A stretch of 64,000 nucleotides of DNA. Origin: Megachile rotundata. Lineage: Eukaryota; Arthropoda; Insecta; Hymenoptera; Megachilidae. A model generated the notes under the pieces. The model was not told where the DNA came from. It saw nothing but the letters and a program-made list of their open reading frames with translations, and ran no database searches. Position numbers and translations under genes: made by a program. Location of the stretch: positions 230,703-294,702 of the forward strand of contig NW_027473474.1 of the NCBI RefSeq assembly GCF_050947335.1. The letters are read 5' to 3'. This document shows positions 60,344 to 64,000 of the stretch, piece after piece (the first letter of the stretch is position 1; the number at the start of each line of letters is the position of its first letter).

Positions 60344-62098
60344 ATTAGCCATATTATGCTTATATGATCGACAGGACGACAATTACTATACTTATTACTC
60401 TTATTATTATCAATCTAACTCATATTATTAGCCATATTATGCTTATATGATCGACAGAACGACAATTACTATACTTATTACACTCACTATTATCAATCTA
60501 ACTCATATTATTAACCATATTATGCAGATATGATCGATAGAACGACAATTACTTTACTCACTAATCTTATTATTATCAATCTAACTCATATTATTAGCGA
60601 TATTATGCTTATGTGATCGATAGAACGACAATTACTATACTTATTACTCTTATTATTATCAATCTAACTCATATTATTAGCCATATTATGCTTACATGAT
60701 CGATAGGACGACAATTACTATACTTATTACTCTTATTATTATCAATCTAACTCATATTATTAGCCATATTATGCTTATATGATCGATAGAACGACAATTA
60801 CTATACTCACTACTCTTATTATTATCAATCTAACTCATATTATTAGCCATATTATGCTTATATGATCGATAGAACGACAATTACTATACTCATTACTCTT
60901 ATTATTATCAATCTAACTCATATTATTAGCCATATTATGCCTATATGATCGATGGAACGACACTTACTATACTCATTACTCTTATTATTATCAATCTAAC
61001 TCATTTTATTAGCGATATTATGCTTATGTGATCGATAGAACGACAATTACTATTCTTATTACACTCCCTGTTATCAATCTAACTCATATTATTAACCATA
61101 TTATGCTTATATGACCGGTAGAACGATAATTACTATACTTATTACTCATATTATTATCAATCTAACTCATATTATTAGCCATATTATGTTTATATGATCG
61201 ATAGAACGACAATTACTATACTCATTACTCTTACTATTATCAATCTAACTCATATTATTAGCCATAATATGCTTATATGATCGATAGAACGACAATTACT
61301 ATACTTATTACACTTATTATTATCAATCTAACTCATATTATTAGCCATATTATGCTTATATGATCGATAGAACGACAATTACTATACCCATTACTCTTAT
61401 TATTATCAATCTAACTCATATTATTAGCAATATTACGCTTATATGATCGACAGGACGGCAATTACTATTCTTATTACACTCCCTGTTATCAATCTAACTC
61501 ATATTATTAACCATATTATGCTTATATGATCGGTAGAAAGATAATTACTATACTTATTACTCTTATTATTATCAATCTAACTCATATTATTAGCCATATT
61601 ATGCAGATATGATCGATTGAACGACAATTACTATACTCATTACTATTATTATTATGAATCTAACTCATATTATTAGCCATATTATGCTTATATGATCGAC
61701 AGAACGACAATTACTATTCTTATTACACTCCCTGTTATCAATCTAACTCATATTATTAACCATATTATGCTTATATGACCGGTAGAACGATAATTACTAT
61801 ACTTATTACTCATATTATTATCAATCTAACTCATATTATTAGCCATATTATACTTATATGATCGATAGAACGACAATTACTATACTCATTACTCTTACTA
61901 TTATCAATCTAACTCATGTTATTAGCCATAATATTCTTATATGATCGATAGAACGACAATTACTATACTTATTACACTTATTATTATCAATCTTACTCAT
62001 TTTATTAGCCATATTATGCTAATATGATCGATAGAACGACAATTACTATACTCATTACTCTTATTATTATCAATCTAACTCATATTATTAGCCATATT
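60344..62098 (+). repeat. 1.75-kb block repeated 210 units downstream, copy 2
   Basis: Partner of 42,914-44,668. Its right part also belongs to copy 2 of the 63-unit duplication. Five units present here (about 61.1-61.5 kb) and at 43.7-44.1 kb are missing from the related stretch at 56.3 kb. Confidence 0.85.
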
Positions 62099-64000
62099 GT
62101 GTTTATGTGGTCGATAGAACGACAATTACTATACTTATTACTCTTATTATTATCAATCTAACTCATATTATTAGCCATATTGTGCTTATATGATCGACAG
62201 AACGACAATTACTGTGCTTATTACACTCACTATTATCAATCTGACTCATATTATTAACCATATTATGCAGATATGATCGATAGAACGACAATTACTATAC
62301 TAACTACTCTTATTATTATCAATCTAACTCATATTATTAGCCATATTATGCTTATATGATCGATAGAACGACAATTACTATACTCATTACTCATATTATT
62401 ATCAATCTAACTCATATTATTAGCCATATTATGCTTATATGATCGATAGGACGACAATTACTATACTTATTACTCTTATTATTATCAATCTAACTCATAT
62501 TATTAGCCATATTATGCTTATATGATCGATAGAACGACAATTACTATACTCATTACTATTATTATTATCAATCTAACTCATATTATTAGCCATATTATGC
62601 TTATATGATCGACAGAACGACAATTACTATTCTTATTACACTCCCTGTTATCAATCTAACTCATATTATTAACCATATTATGCTTATATGACCGGTAGAA
62701 CGATAATTACTATACTTATTACTCATATTATTATCAATCTAACTCATATTATTAGCCATATTAAACTTATATGATCGATAGAACGACAATTACTATACTC
62801 ATTACTCTTACTATTATCAATCTAACTCATGTTATTAGCCATAATATTCTTATATGATCGATAGAACGACAATTACTATACTTATTACACTTATTATTAT
62901 CAATCTAACTCATATTATTAGCCATATTATGCTTATATGATCGACAGAACGACAATTACTATACTCATTACTCTTACTATTATCAATCTAACTCATATTA
63001 TTAGCCATATTATGCTTATATGATCGATAGAACGACAATTACTATTCTCATTACTCATATTATTATCAATCTAACTCATATTGTTAGCCATATTATGCTT
63101 ATATGATCGATAGGACGACAATTACTATACTTATTACTCTTATTATTATCAATCTAACTCATATTATTAGCCATATTATGCTTATATGATCGACAGAACG
63201 ACAATTACTATACTCATTACTCTTACTATTATCAATCTAACTCATATTATTAGCCATATTATGCTTATATGATCGATAGAACGACAATTACTATTCTCAT
63301 TACTCATATTATTATCAATCTAACTCATATTGTTAGCCATATTATGCTTATATGATCGATAGGACGACAATTACTATACTTATTACTCTTATTATTATCA
63401 ATCTAACTCATATTATTAGCCATATTATGCTTATATGATCGATAGAACGACAATTACTATACTCATTACTCTTATTATTATCAATCTAACTCATATCATT
63501 ATCCATATTATGCTTATATGATCGATAGGACGTCAATTACTATACTTATTACTCTTATTATTATCAATCTAACTCATATTATTAGCCATATTATGCTTAT
63601 ATGATCGATAGAACGACAATTACTATACTCACTACTCTTATTATTATCAATCTAACTCATATTATTAGCCATATTATGCTTATATGATCGACAGAACGAC
63701 AATTACTATACTCATTACTCTTATTATTATCAATCTAACTCATATTATTAGCCATATTATGCTTATATGATCGATAGGACGACAATTACTATACTTATTA
63801 CTCTTATTATTATCAATCTAACTCATATTATTAGCCATATAATGCCTATATGATCGATAGAGTGACATTTACTAAACTCATTACTCTTATTATTATCAAT
63901 CTAACTCATATTATTAGCCATATTATGTTTATATGATCGATAGAACGACAATTACTATACTCATTACTCTTACTATTATCAATCTAACTCATATTATTAG
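61459..64000 (+). repeat. 63-unit (5,229 bp) duplication, copy 2 (cut by window)
   Basis: Partner of 56,230-58,771. Private changes include GACGTCAATT near 63,530 where the partner has GACGACAATT, and CCATATAATGCC near 63,836 where the partner has CCATATTATGCC. It runs off the right end, so the super-block likely continues beyond 64,000. Confidence 0.88.

Larger units (their letters stand above)
1..64000 (+). repeat. 83-bp AT-rich satellite array, whole window
   Basis: Seen: a unit of 83 bp repeats head to tail across every row, always in the same orientation. With CTAACTC as unit position 1, the landmark falls at 12, 95, 178, 261 and at checked points 15,035 (unit 181), 30,058 (unit 362) and 36,532 (unit 440). 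The last one, at 63,984, fits 770 units of 83 bp plus one of 62 bp. The consensus unit has 21 G/C of 83 (about 25%). There is no insertion, inversion, gene or unique sequence, and the array runs off both ends. Strand is only the reading direction of the unit. Inference: eukaryotic heterochromatin, possibly centromeric or pericentromeric. The family is not recognised. Because 83 is not a multiple of 3, the reading frame shifts at every unit and all frames meet stops within two or three units, so the array is non-coding. Confidence 0.98.
36601..64000 (+). repeat. Region B: satellite subfamily B
   Basis: Seen: units with CATTATCC occur at 36688, 39510, 40423, 41253, 42415, 44905, 46233, 48059, 50964, 51794, 52873, 53703, 55031, 58268 and 63497, and I find none to the left. 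Units with CCCTGTTATC start at 43636 and recur 16 times to 62643. TCTGACTCAT followed by TTAACCATATTATGCAG is a common linked haplotype. GACATTT is almost absent, remaining only in the unusual GAGTGACATTTACTAAAC units at about 48.42, 58.63 and 63.86 kb. Inference: B is a separately homogenised lineage of the same 83-bp family. Confidence 0.75.

Noticed and set aside
1..64000. CRISPR array
   Set aside because: The 83-bp units are similar along their full length, and no unique spacers alternate with a fixed repeat. There are no cas genes and no leader.
1..64000. Plasmid or phage iteron-type replication origin, or tandem transcription-factor sites
   Set aside because: Iteron sets are short runs of about 17-22 bp beside a rep gene. 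Here 64 kb consists only of 83-bp units with no gene. GATC and ATCGAT occur simply because they are in the unit.
1..64000. TATA-like promoters and poly(A)-like signals
   Set aside because: In 75% A+T repeats such strings recur every unit by composition, and no associated transcript or gene structure can be supported.
1..64000. Telomeric or simple microsatellite DNA
   Set aside because: No short G-rich telomere motif is seen. The TTATTATT runs are short parts of the 83-bp unit and do not expand beyond it.

Overview
The whole 64 kb window is one uninterrupted satellite DNA array. It consists of about 772 head-to-tail copies of an 83-bp, roughly 75% A+T monomer, all in the same orientation. I find no protein-coding gene, RNA gene, transposon, CRISPR array or unique-sequence island, and both ends of the window lie inside the array. 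An array this long, AT-rich and clean points to constitutive heterochromatin of a eukaryotic chromosome, such as a centromere, pericentromere, subtelomere or B chromosome. I do not recognise the monomer family and cannot name the organism.

Register is held very strictly. The landmark CTAACTC falls at 12 + 83n from the left end to position 36,532, and resumes at 36,677 after a single 62-bp unit. The last landmark, at 63,984, is where 770 units of 83 bp plus one of 62 bp would place it. The only net length change I detect is therefore one 21-bp deletion next to base 36,600. It lies between 13-bp direct repeats that occur in one monomer variant.

Layout. Region A (about 1-33.4 kb) carries monomer variants such as TATGCAACTA, GACATTTACT, TTAACAATCT and ATTACCCATA. 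These are arranged in large, loosely periodic super-blocks of about 25-51 monomers. A transition zone (about 33.4-36.6 kb) mixes types. Region B (about 36.6-64 kb) lacks most A variants and has its own: CATTATCC (15 copies), CCCTGTTATC (16 copies), and TCTGACTCAT monomers paired with GCAGATATG.

On top of the monomers are large segmental duplications, all offset by whole numbers of monomers. Tandem ones: 40-mer (3,320 bp) at 1-5,899; 46-mer (3,818 bp) at 8,972-16,549; 25-mer (2,075 bp) at 29,240-33,420; 23-mer (1,909 bp) at 49,936-53,781. Separated ones have offsets of 44, 46, 63, 106, 120, 123 and 210 monomers. Copies differ at only a few bases in the rows compared, while neighbouring monomers differ more. 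This is the pattern expected of in-register unequal exchange or segmental amplification acting on an older, diversified array.

No gene system is visible. The interest lies in the array's architecture: near-absolute length conservation, the A/B junction with the only short unit beside it, the nested super-block duplications, and a monomer close to eight DNA helical turns whose dimer (166 bp) is near chromatosome size. All alignments were made by eye, so block edges are good to a few bases where given exactly, but mismatch counts are incomplete.
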